This document shows, piece after piece, positions 24,836 through 31,686 of a stretch of 55,466 nucleotides of DNA (position 1 is the first letter of the stretch; each line of letters starts with the position of its first letter). Both the position numbers and the translations under genes were made by a program. Under the pieces are notes generated by a model. It made no database searches, was not told the origin of the DNA, and was given only the letters and a program-made list of their open reading frames with translations. The DNA is from an uncultured Verrucomicrobiota bacterium (lineage in GTDB: Bacteria; Verrucomicrobiota; Kiritimatiellia; CAIQIC01; Lenti-01): positions 1 to 55,466 of the forward strand of contig CALKWZ010000091.1 of the NCBI GenBank assembly GCA_938003985.1, read 5' to 3'.

Positions 24836-26635
24836 CTAGCCTTTCCCGACCGCCGCGTCGTAGTCCCGGATCGCCGCCGCCAGATCGAACGACGGCACGA
24901 AGCGCGGATCGCCCGGCGCCAGCCGCGCGGCGTACAGCGGCCGGAAGTTCTGGATCGTGGTGACGATCGGGTTCAGCGCGGTCTGCCCCAGCCCGCAGCG
25001 GTTGTTGCGCATGATCTTCTGCCAGGCCCGCAGCCGCTCCACGTCTTCCGCCGTGCCCTTCCCCGCCACGATCCGCTCGAGCACCACCTGCGCCATGCCC
25101 GTCAGCGCCCGGCACGGCACGCACGAGCCGCACGATTCCTCGCGGAAAAACCGCGCGAAGTTCAGCACCACGTCCTTGAGCAGGTCGCGGTGCTTCCCGA
25201 CGACGATGAACGAGCCGCCCGTCGCCAGATCCTCGTAGGCCAGCACGCGGTTGAATTCGTCCGGGCCGATGCACGCGCCCGACGGCCCGCCGACCTGCAC
25301 CGCCTGCACGTCGCGCGCGCCGGCTTCCTTCAGGATGTCGTTGACCGAAAAGCCCCATTCCACCTCGTAGATGCCCGGCCGGTCGCAATCGCCCGACACG
25401 CACAGCACCTTGGTGCCCTTGGATTTCTCGGTACCGAGCCGGTTGTACCACTCCGGCCCCTTCAGCAGCACCTGCACCGCCGAGCACAGCGTCTCGACGT
25501 TGTTGACCACCGTCGGCTTCTGCAAATAGCCCTTTTCCACCGGGAACGGCGGGCGGTCGCGCGGCTCGCCGCGCTTGCCCTCGGCCGATTCGATCAGCGC
25601 CGATTCCTCGCCGCACACGTAGGCGCCGCCGCCGAACTGGAGGCTGACGTCGAAATCGAAGCCCGCCAGCCCGCCGATCGCGGTGCCCAGCAGCCCCTGC
25701 GCGCGCAGATCCGCCAGCACGTGCTCCAAATAGGCCCGCAGATACAGGTACTCGTGGCGCACGTAGAGCACGCCCCGCCGCGCGCCGACCGCGAAGGCCG
25801 CGATCGCCATGCCCTCGATCACCATTTGCGGCCGTTCCGTCAGGATGACGCGGTCCTTGAACGTGCCCGGTTCGCCTTCGTCCGCGTTGCAGAAGACGTA
25901 CTTCACGTCGCCGGCCGCCCGCCGGGCGAAATCCCACTTCATGCCCGTCGGGAATCCGGCGCCGCCGCGGCCGCGCACGCTCGCGGCCTTGACCGCGGCG
26001 ATCACCTCGCCGGAACTCATCTTGACCACCTTGGCCAGCGCCTCGCCGGGCCGATAATGGTCGAACACCATGACCCCGCGCCGGCGGACGTGGTTGTGCA
26101 CCAGCGCCCGCACCTCCGGGTGCGCGTTCTGGCCGTCGCCGTACTGGTCGCCCTTGAGCTCTTCGACCGTCCGCCCGGCGCGCATGCCCGCCACCAGCTC
26201 GCGCGCCTTCTCCGGCGTCAGCTTCGGAAACACCTGGCCGTTGACCAGCGCCGCCGGTTCCTGGTCGCTCATCCCGATGCAGGCCGTGTGGAACAGCCCG
26301 ACGACGCCGTCGGCCGAAACTTCCCCGAACTTGCAGCCCGCCGCTTCCTCGAACGCCTGGGCCACCTCCGCGCGGCCGCAGAACTCCGCCACCACGCTGT
26401 CGTTGAGATAGACCGCGAATTTCCCGCGCGGCTCGCGCGCGAAGAAGTGGTAGAAGGACGTCGTTTGCTCCACGTCCACCTGCGGAATGCCCAGCACGTC
26501 CGCGATCCGCGCCGCCGTCACGTGCGACAGGCAGCCCAGCTCGTCCTGCACGTCGATCAGCACGTCCATCAGCCGCGTGGCGTCGCCCCCGTACCGGGCG
26601 ACGACCTGCTTGACCGTCTGGGCGATGGCGGGCAT
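24836..26635 (-). CDS. hoxF: Hydrogenase NADH diaphorase subunit (NuoE-NuoF fusion)
   Basis: 599 aa, the length of the Cupriavidus-type HoxF with a NuoE-like domain fused in front. Residues about 1-160 are NuoE-like (VLIDVQDELGCLSHV; TTSFYHFFAREP; HTACIGMSDQEPA). The NuoF-like part has the NADH/FMN glycine-rich loop RGRGGAGFPTGMKWDF, CNADEGEPGTFKDR, AYVCGEESALIESAEGKRG and the [4Fe-4S] ligands ESCGSCVPCR plus a later CG. The NuoE-like part keeps fewer than the four cysteines usual for a [2Fe-2S] cluster, as I recall for Cupriavidus HoxF. It exchanges electrons with NAD(H). Confidence 0.94.
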   Translation of the reverse strand: MPAIAQTVKQVVARYGGDATRLMDVLIDVQDELGCLSHVTAARIADVLGIPQVDVEQTTSFYHFFAREPRGKFAVYLNDSVVAEFCGRAEVAQAFEEAAGCKFGEVSADGVVGLFHTACIGMSDQEPAALVNGQVFPKLTPEKARELVAGMRAGRTVEELKGDQYGDGQNAHPEVRALVHNHVRRRGVMVFDHYRPGEALAKVVKMSSGEVIAAVKAASVRGRGGAGFPTGMKWDFARRAAGDVKYVFCNADEGEPGTFKDRVILTERPQMVIEGMAIAAFAVGARRGVLYVRHEYLYLRAYLEHVLADLRAQGLLGTAIGGLAGFDFDVSLQFGGGAYVCGEESALIESAEGKRGEPRDRPPFPVEKGYLQKPTVVNNVETLCSAVQVLLKGPEWYNRLGTEKSKGTKVLCVSGDCDRPGIYEVEWGFSVNDILKEAGARDVQAVQVGGPSGACIGPDEFNRVLAYEDLATGGSFIVVGKHRDLLKDVVLNFARFFREESCGSCVPCRALTGMAQVVLERIVAGKGTAEDVERLRAWQKIMRNNRCGLGQTALNPIVTTIQNFRPLYAARLAPGDPRFVPSFDLAAAIRDYDAAVGKG

Positions 26636-26654
26636 GGACGGCTCCGGCCCGCTC

Positions 26655-27101
26655 CTAGAAGGTACCCGTGATGTATTTTTCCAGGCTGTCGATCGTCGAC
26701 TGCTGGGCGTCGAGCATGAACTTGACCACGTCGCCGATGGAAATCATCCCCACCAGCTTGCCGCCCTCCAGCACCGGCAGGTGGCGGTGCCGCCGGCCCG
26801 AGATCAACCCCATGCACTCCTCCACCGTCTGCGCGGGCGTCACCGTGTCCATCTGCTTCAGCGGCGTCATGGCGTCCTTGACCGCATGGGTCTTCGGCGA
26901 CTTCCCGGCGGCGATCACCTTCCACAACACGTCGCGCTCGGACAGGATGCCCGACAATTTGCCCGCCTGGGTCACCACCGCGAGGCACCCGATGTGCTTT
27001 TCGCTCATGCGCCGGATCGCCTCCAGCAGCGGTTCCGCCGCCGTGATGGTTTCCACCTTCGCGCCTTTGATCCGCAACAAATCTCCGACCGTCGTGCTCA
27101 T
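26655..27101 (-). CDS. Tandem CBS-domain protein
   Basis: 148 aa made of two CBS domains: residues about 8-65 (VETITAAEPLLEAIRRMSEKHIGCLAVV ... GILSERDVLWKV) and 75-135 (MDTVTPAQTVEECMGLISGRRHRHLPVLEGGKLVGMISIGDVVKF). CBS pairs bind adenine nucleotides and act as energy sensors. It is the first gene behind the Hox promoter and lies 19 bases before hoxF, so it is cotranscribed with the hydrogenase. A role in sensing AMP/ATP or NADH to tune the enzyme is an attractive inference but unproven. No catalytic domain is attached. Confidence 0.88.
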   Translation of the reverse strand: MSTTVGDLLRIKGAKVETITAAEPLLEAIRRMSEKHIGCLAVVTQAGKLSGILSERDVLWKVIAAGKSPKTHAVKDAMTPLKQMDTVTPAQTVEECMGLISGRRHRHLPVLEGGKLVGMISIGDVVKFMLDAQQSTIDSLEKYITGTF

Positions 27102-27122
27102 GGGTTTCTCCTTGCCGATTGG

Positions 27123-27150
27123 GTTATAAATTTTGTCTGCCGACGGTGAA
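27123..27150 (-). promoter_or_regulatory. Candidate promoter of the CBS-hox operon
   Basis: On the minus strand TTCACC (27150-27145), a 16-base spacer, TATAAC (27128-27123), 22 bases before the CBS start codon. The intergenic stretch is AT-rich and shared with the divergent photolyase gene. Spacing is plausible but the -35 match is moderate. Confidence 0.35.
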
Positions 27151-27275
27151 AGTGTAGGGAGCGCCCCACCCCCTCGTCAACGCCCCAGACCTCCGATAAC
27201 GCATTTTGTTCCCGGACCCCAAACCGGGCGGGTTTCCGGTTTGCGCCGGACCCGGCAATGGGATAGAGATGGGGC

Positions 27276-28643
27276 ATGATTCCTGCCGCCCGCATCCATC
27301 GCCTGGACGACCGCCCGCCGGCGCGGGGCAAATTCGTCCTCTACTGGATGCAGCAATCCCAGCGCGCGGAGTGGAATCCCGCGCTCGAAACCGCCGTCGA
27401 GCAGGCCAACGCCCTGCGCCTGCCGACGCTCGTCGGCTTCGCCCTGACGGCGTTCCCCGGCGCGAACGGCCGGCACTACCGCTTCATGCTCGCAGGCCTG
27501 CGCGAAACCGAAAAACGCCTCGCCGCGCGCGGCCTCGGCTTCTGCCTGCGCCAAGGCCCGCCGGAAGAGGTCGTGCCCGAGCTCGCGAAAAACGCCGCGC
27601 TGCTCGTCGGCGACGTCGGCTATCTCCGCGTCCAGCGCGACTGGCGCGCGGCCGTCGCGCAGCGCGTCGCTTGCCCCGTTGTCTTCGTCGAAGGCGACGC
27701 CGTCGTGCCCGTCGCCGCCGTTTCCGACCACGCCGAATTCGCCGCGCGCACGATCCGGCCGAAAATCCACCGCCTGCTCGGCGAGTTCCTGCAACCCCTC
27801 AAGCCCGCGAAAGTCGCCGTGCCTTTCGCGGGCGGAGCACAAAAATCACTGGACCTGTCCGATTCCGATGCGCTGTGGCGGCGATTGGGCGTGGACGATT
27901 CCGTGCCGGCCGCCGCGGCCGCCGGCGGCGCGGCCGCCGCGCACCGCCTGCTCGACCGCTTCGTCGCGCACCGCCTGGCCGAATACGCCGAGGCTGCCAG
28001 CGATCCCGTCGCCGACGGTTGTTCCGGCCTGAGCCCCTATCTGCACTTCGGCCAGATCTCGCCGCTTGAAATCGCCCTGCGCGTGCAGGCCGCCGACGCG
28101 CCGCGCGTCGCGACCGACGCTTTTTTGGAGCAACTGATCGTCCGCCGCGAGCTGAGCCTGAACGCCTGCTGGTTCAATCCCGGCTACGACCGCTACGACA
28201 CCCTGCCCGCCTGGGCGCTGAAGACGCTGGACCGGCACCGCAAGGACAAGCGCGAGTTCATCTACTCCCGCGCGCAGTGGGAAGCCGGCGCCACGCACGA
28301 TCCCTGCTGGAACGCCGCGCAGGCCGAGATGGTCCGCACCGGCCGCATGCACAACTACATGCGCATGTACTGGGGCAAGAAACTCCTCGAATGGTCCCGC
28401 GCGCCCGAGGAAGCCTTCGAAACCGCGCTGGCCCTCAACGACAAGTACGAACTCGACGGCCGCGACCCCAACGGGTGCGTCGGCGTGGCCTGGTGCTTCG
28501 GCCGCCACGACCGCCCCTGGACCGAGCGCCCCGTCTTCGGCACGATCCGCTACATGAACGCCAACGGCCTGCGCCGCAAGTTCGACGTCCAGGCCTACGT
28601 CGAGCGCTGGCTCGGCCCCGCCGCCGGCGGCCGGCTGTTCTGA
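27276..28643 (+). CDS. phr: Deoxyribodipyrimidine photolyase, class II
   Basis: 455 aa. The N-terminal Rossmann-like domain starts GKFVLYWMQQSQRAEWNPALE, the class II pattern. The FAD-binding helical domain has LSPYLHFGQISP, EQLIVRRELSLNACWFNP, RTGRMHNYMRMYWGKKLLEW, LNDKYELDGRDPNGCVGVAWCFGRHDRPW and the end RRKFDVQAYV. Class II photolyases split cyclobutane pyrimidine dimers with blue light. This argues that the organism, or its recent ancestors, sees daylight. It is divergent from the Hox operon. Confidence 0.96.
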   Translation: MIPAARIHRLDDRPPARGKFVLYWMQQSQRAEWNPALETAVEQANALRLPTLVGFALTAFPGANGRHYRFMLAGLRETEKRLAARGLGFCLRQGPPEEVVPELAKNAALLVGDVGYLRVQRDWRAAVAQRVACPVVFVEGDAVVPVAAVSDHAEFAARTIRPKIHRLLGEFLQPLKPAKVAVPFAGGAQKSLDLSDSDALWRRLGVDDSVPAAAAAGGAAAAHRLLDRFVAHRLAEYAEAASDPVADGCSGLSPYLHFGQISPLEIALRVQAADAPRVATDAFLEQLIVRRELSLNACWFNPGYDRYDTLPAWALKTLDRHRKDKREFIYSRAQWEAGATHDPCWNAAQAEMVRTGRMHNYMRMYWGKKLLEWSRAPEEAFETALALNDKYELDGRDPNGCVGVAWCFGRHDRPWTERPVFGTIRYMNANGLRRKFDVQAYVERWLGPAAGGRLF

Positions 28644-28696
28644 CGTGGGCCGCGCCGTTTCCGGAACATTTCCGAAAAAGAAATTGCGTTTTCGCC

Positions 28697-28718
28697 GTAT
28701 TGATCATATGTTCAATAC
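28697..28718. promoter_or_regulatory. 22-bp dyad, likely operator of the DUF134 operon
   Basis: Inverted repeat with perfect GTATTGA / TCAATAC arms; 20 of 22 positions are symmetric. It ends 28 bases before the DUF134 start codon. Its size and position fit a homodimeric regulator site, possibly autoregulation by the HTH protein it precedes. An ATG at 28708 inside the dyad is a less likely start. Confidence 0.55.
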
Positions 28719-28746
28719 GAAACCGACCCGAACGGAGACCGCGAAC

Positions 28747-29151
28747 ATGCCCCGCCCCTTCTGCAAGCGCTACGTCGGCTGGCAGCCGCACGTCGAACTA
28801 TTCCGGCCGGCCGGCATTCCGGCCGAGAAGCTGGAAACCGCCGTGCTGAGCCTCGAAGAGATCGAGGCCCTGCGCCTGGCCGACCTCAACGGCCAGTACC
28901 AGGAGGCCGCCGCGGAGCACATGAAAATCTCGCGCGCGACGTTCGCGCGCATCGTCGAATCGGCCCGCCGCAAGGTGGCCGACGCCCTCGTGCACGGCAA
29001 GGCGCTGCGGATCCAGACCGAACCCGGCGACCAGCCCCCGCCGGCGGCCCCCGCGCCCGAATCCTGCCAGCGCCGCGGCTGCGGCTGCCACGGCACCGGG
29101 CGCGGCCAAGGCCGCTACGTCGAATATTCGCCCCATGGAACCGCCCCTTGA
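28747..29151 (+). CDS. DUF134 (UPF0251) HTH-type DNA-binding protein
   Basis: 134 aa from ATG 28747 (GGAGA 8 bases upstream). It begins MPRPFCKRYVGWQPHVELFRPAG, the hallmark opening of DUF134, followed by VLSLEEIEALRLADLNGQYQEAAAEHMKISRATFARIVESARRKVADALV, a sigma-region-4-like helix-turn-helix. The tail is Pro-rich with a Cys-rich patch (CQRRGCGCHG), a possible metal-binding site. DUF134 genes commonly sit beside metal or nitrogenase-cofactor-like genes. Here the partner 31 bases downstream is a His-tailed membrane protein. A metal-responsive regulator is a reasonable inference. Confidence 0.88.
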   Translation: MPRPFCKRYVGWQPHVELFRPAGIPAEKLETAVLSLEEIEALRLADLNGQYQEAAAEHMKISRATFARIVESARRKVADALVHGKALRIQTEPGDQPPPAAPAPESCQRRGCGCHGTGRGQGRYVEYSPHGTAP

Positions 29152-29182
29152 CCCCCGCCCGACGACGACCGGAGGAATCCCG

Positions 29183-29833
29183 ATGAAACGAACGAACCTG
29201 ATCATCCATGAGTTGCGCGCCCACGCCCCGTTCACCGCGGTGGGCACGCTGGCGGGCATCGCGCTGCTGCTGGGCCTGGTCAAGCTGGGCGTGACCGAAG
29301 AAACCTCGCACGGGCTGTTCGCCGTTTTGCACCCGCTGCACGTGCTGCTGAGCGCGCAGGCGACGGCCGCCACCTTCCGCCGCGCGGGCGGCAGCGGTTT
29401 CTGGCGCATCCTGGCCGTCGCCTATTTCGGCGGCGTCGCCATCGGCACGGTCAGCGACAGCCTCATCCCCTTCCTGGGCGAATGGCTGCTGGGCCTGCCC
29501 AACGCCCACGTCCACGTCGGCTTCATCGAGGAATGGTGGCTGGTGAATCCGGCCGCCATCCTCGGCATCGCGCTGGGCGCCTGGAAAGCCAAGACCCGCA
29601 TGCCGCACGCGCTGCACGTCTGGGTCAGCACCGGCGCGTCGCTCTTCCACGTCGCCATGGCCATGGCCGGCGTTCCCTCCGCGGCCGCCCTCGGCGGCCT
29701 CGCCGTGTTCCTGTTCCTGTCCGTCTGGCTGCCCTGCTGCACCAGCGACATCGTCTTTCCGCTGCTCTTCGCGCCGAACAAGGACGCCGGCGCCGGCGCC
29801 GGCTGCGGCCACGGCCACGACCACGGCCACTAG
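29183..29833 (+). CDS. Membrane protein with His-rich C-terminus
   Basis: 216 aa from ATG 29183 (GGAGGAATCCC upstream). About five to six hydrophobic segments are visible, with charged and His-containing loops (VLHPLHVLLSAQATAATFRRAG; GLPNAHVHVGFIEEWWLVNP) and a DIVFPLLFAP segment. The last residues are CGHGHDHGH, a metal-binding tail. I do not recognise the family with certainty. Together with the preceding DUF134 regulator, the tail suggests transport or sensing of a divalent metal such as Ni, Zn or Co. Nickel would fit the nearby hydrogenase, but that link is inference. Confidence 0.7.
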   Translation: MKRTNLIIHELRAHAPFTAVGTLAGIALLLGLVKLGVTEETSHGLFAVLHPLHVLLSAQATAATFRRAGGSGFWRILAVAYFGGVAIGTVSDSLIPFLGEWLLGLPNAHVHVGFIEEWWLVNPAAILGIALGAWKAKTRMPHALHVWVSTGASLFHVAMAMAGVPSAAALGGLAVFLFLSVWLPCCTSDIVFPLLFAPNKDAGAGAGCGHGHDHGH

Positions 29834-29845
29834 CCCCCGCAACGT

Positions 29846-29957
29846 TTTTACGTAGTACGTAAAACCGCGCGAAAGTTTTTACGTTCTACGTAAAAACGCC
29901 GGAAAACTTTTACGTAGTACGTAAAAATCGAGGGTGAATTTTACGTACGACGTAAAA
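29846..29957. repeat. Four 19-bp palindromes at exact 31-bp period
   Basis: Units at 29846-29864, 29877-29895, 29908-29926 and 29939-29957. The core is TTTTACGTAGTACGTAAAA in units 1 and 3; units 2 and 4 differ only in the middle (TTCT and ACGA in place of AGTA). Centres are 29855, 29886, 29917 and 29948, so the period is 31 bp, about three helical turns. The three 12-base spacers differ in sequence. The array fills the gap between the convergent membrane-protein and ferritin-like genes. A fifth copy is at 2084-2102. Confidence 0.85.
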
Positions 29958-29992
29958 CTCCCGGGCCGGGCGGGGCGCGCAACGGGGCGCGA

Positions 29993-30496
29993 CTACCGCT
30001 TGGCGGACTTGAGCAGGGTCTGGAGGTCTTCCATCTCGGCCTGGAGGTCTTCCTCGTGCTCGACTTCGTCCTGCAGGATCTGGAGGACGACGTTGTACGT
30101 GACCGGATCCTTGTTCATCGTCAGGTTGAGCAGCTTCTTGTAGGTCATGATGGCGCACTGCTCGCCCGCGATGTTCTGCTCGAGCACCTTTTTGACGAAC
30201 GGATCGTTGGGCGCGTCGTAGCCGCAGTTGGTGTGCTTGTACCATTCCTTCGGTTCGGTGACGGGCGTGCCGCCGAGCTGGATGATGCGCAGGGCCAGCA
30301 TGTCCGCGTGGCGCAGCTCGTCCGCGGCGTGCTGGACCAGCTCGGCGATGACGGCTTCCTTCATCGGGCCCTTCACCACCTTGGCGCCGATCCAATACTG
30401 GTAGTAGGCCAGCCATTCGTCCGAAAACGCCTTGTTCAGGACGGCCACCAGTTTCTTGACGTCCATGTCGACGATCGCGATTCCCTTGGTTCCCAT
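29993..30496 (-). CDS. Ferritin-like (bacterioferritin/Dps-type) protein
   Basis: 167 aa from ATG 30496 (GGGAGA upstream). It is a four-helix bundle with di-iron ligands in the expected order: FSDEWLAYYQYWIGA (Glu), AADELRHADMLALRI (Glu and His), NIAGEQCAIMTYKKLL (Glu) and ILQDEVEHEEDLQAE (Glu and His). Such proteins oxidise and store iron or remove peroxide. It has its own good promoter (30557-30585), divergent from the PLP gene. A Lys/Arg-rich end might touch DNA as in Dps, but this is not shown. Confidence 0.85.
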   Translation of the reverse strand: MGTKGIAIVDMDVKKLVAVLNKAFSDEWLAYYQYWIGAKVVKGPMKEAVIAELVQHAADELRHADMLALRIIQLGGTPVTEPKEWYKHTNCGYDAPNDPFVKKVLEQNIAGEQCAIMTYKKLLNLTMNKDPVTYNVVLQILQDEVEHEEDLQAEMEDLQTLLKSAKR

Positions 30497-30556
30497 GGCA
30501 ACTCTCCCTTTCCGTTTTTTCGTCCGCCGCGGCGGGCACTCGCCTGCGACGGTTCG

Positions 30557-30585
30557 AGCATAGGCCCGCCGCGGAGTGGCGTCAA
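30557..30585 (-). promoter_or_regulatory. Sigma-70 promoter of the ferritin-like gene
   Basis: On the minus strand TTGACG (30585-30580), a 17-base spacer and TATGCT (30562-30557), about 60 bases before the start codon. It matches consensus well in both boxes and in spacing. Confidence 0.65.
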
Positions 30586-30604
30586 CCCCGGCCGCCATCG
30601 CGCA

Positions 30605-30634
30605 TTGCCATTGCCGCCGCCGTTTTCGTATGCT
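30605..30634 (+). promoter_or_regulatory. Candidate promoter of the divergent PLP-enzyme gene
   Basis: TTGCCA (30605-30610), 18-base spacer, TATGCT (30629-30634), 37 bases before the start at 30672. Its -10 is identical to that of the divergent ferritin-like gene and only about 20 bases separate the two -35 boxes, so one regulator could act on both. Confidence 0.45.
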
Positions 30635-30671
30635 CCGGACCCTTGAAACCGAATCGATCGCGAGGAATCCC

Positions 30672-31535
30672 ATGACCGCGCCCCTGAGTCCCACCACGTT
30701 CAGCCCCGAACTTTCCCAGGAGTTCGGCCTCCAAATCTATCTCAAGCCCGAGATCCATTCCGCGACGGGTTCCTACAAGGACCGGCTGGGCCCGGCGGCC
30801 GTCGCCGAAGCGATCCAGGCCGGCGCCACCAAAGTGGTCGCGACGTCGAGCGGCAACCAGGGCCTGGCCATCGCGCATGCGGCGCGGGCGGCCGGCATCC
30901 CCTGCCTGATCCTGGCCACGCAGCACATCCTGCCGGTCTACCGCAATGCCCTGCGCGAGCTCGGCGCCGAGCTGCAAACCGTGCCGGACATGAAAGCCCG
31001 CACCGCGGCGCTGCACGAGAAGATCGCGGCAGGCTGGTTCCCCCTCTCCGTCGCGCCCGAGGACCGCGGCCGGCGGGTGCAGCTGGGCAAAAGCGGCTAT
31101 GCCGCCATCGCCCGCGAGATCGTGGACGCGCTCGGGGCCGCGCCCGATTTCCTGATCCTGCCCGTCTGTTTCGGCGACGGCTGCGCGGGCATTTTGCTCG
31201 GTTTCCGGCAACTGGCGCGCGAGCGCGGCACGGCCATTCCGAAATTCATCATGATCCGCGCCACCTACGCCGAAGACGTCGCCTTTTCCATCACCTCCGA
31301 CATCACCACGCCCGAAGTTGCGTCCACGCTCGAGGCCACGCGCGGCGTTTCGATGTATTTCAAGAACGCCGATTTCCTCGAGGCGCAACGGCTGGGGCGC
31401 GCGGCGGGACTGGACCTCGAAGCCGCGGCCGCGGCGCCGTTCCTGGCCCTGCGCCGCTACGCCGCCGATCCGGGGTTCCCGCCCGGCAGCGTCGCCGTGC
31501 TGCTCTTCACGGCCAAGCACCGCCCCGGGAATTGA
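30672..31535 (+). CDS. Fold-type II PLP enzyme, threonine synthase-like
   Basis: 287 aa. It has the PLP-lysine motif HSATGSYKDRLGPAAV (Lys near residue 37), the substrate-binding SSGNQGLAIAHAA loop, and a Gly-rich segment (CFGDGCAGILLGF) where the PLP phosphate is held. This places it in the tryptophan synthase beta/threonine synthase superfamily. It is short, lacking the N-terminal domain of classical threonine synthase, and the substrate is not predictable. It converges on the SbnA-like gene, which belongs to the same superfamily, and is divergent from the ferritin-like gene. A lyase or synthase of the same amino-acid pathway as its neighbours is likely. Confidence 0.75.
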   Translation: MTAPLSPTTFSPELSQEFGLQIYLKPEIHSATGSYKDRLGPAAVAEAIQAGATKVVATSSGNQGLAIAHAARAAGIPCLILATQHILPVYRNALRELGAELQTVPDMKARTAALHEKIAAGWFPLSVAPEDRGRRVQLGKSGYAAIAREIVDALGAAPDFLILPVCFGDGCAGILLGFRQLARERGTAIPKFIMIRATYAEDVAFSITSDITTPEVASTLEATRGVSMYFKNADFLEAQRLGRAAGLDLEAAAAAPFLALRRYAADPGFPPGSVAVLLFTAKHRPGN

Positions 31536-31543
31536 GATGCGGG

Positions 31544-31605
31544 CCCCACCGCCTCGTGCGGTGGGGGAGCAAACTTTGCCTCCCACGGCGCAAGGCCGTG
31601 GGGGG
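31544..31605. repeat. Two GC-rich hairpins between convergent genes
   Basis: Hairpin 1 is CCCCACCGC/GCGGTGGGG (31544-31566). Hairpin 2 is centred on CCCACGGC/GCCGTGGG (31582-31602) and resembles the hairpin at 22061-22081. They lie just after the stop of the PLP gene and may help end its transcription, although no T-run follows on the plus strand. Confidence 0.5.
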
Positions 31606-31615
31606 GCGAAAAAGA

Positions 31616-31648
31616 AAGAAGGTTTTCCACGGCGTGGAAAACCTTCTT
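31616..31648 (-). terminator. 33-bp perfect palindrome acting as terminator
   Basis: A fully symmetric inverted repeat, 16 bp per arm around a single central G. Its inner 19 bp are TTTTCCACGGCGTGGAAAA. On the minus strand it is followed by TTCTTTTTCG, so it should end the SbnB/SbnA-like operon, whose last stop is 38 bases upstream. It may also act on the plus strand (CTTCTTCC follows). Confidence 0.75.
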
Positions 31649-31686
31649 CCGTGCCCCGCGCGGCCGCGGGGATTCTGCCCGGAAAA

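Noticed and set aside
28708..29151. Earlier ATG for the DUF134 protein
   Set aside because: It would lie in the dyad and has no ribosome site; family members start at MPRP.
29846..29957. Palindrome array considered as a CRISPR
   Set aside because: Repeats of 19 bp with 12-bp spacers are too short, cores vary, and no cas genes are present.
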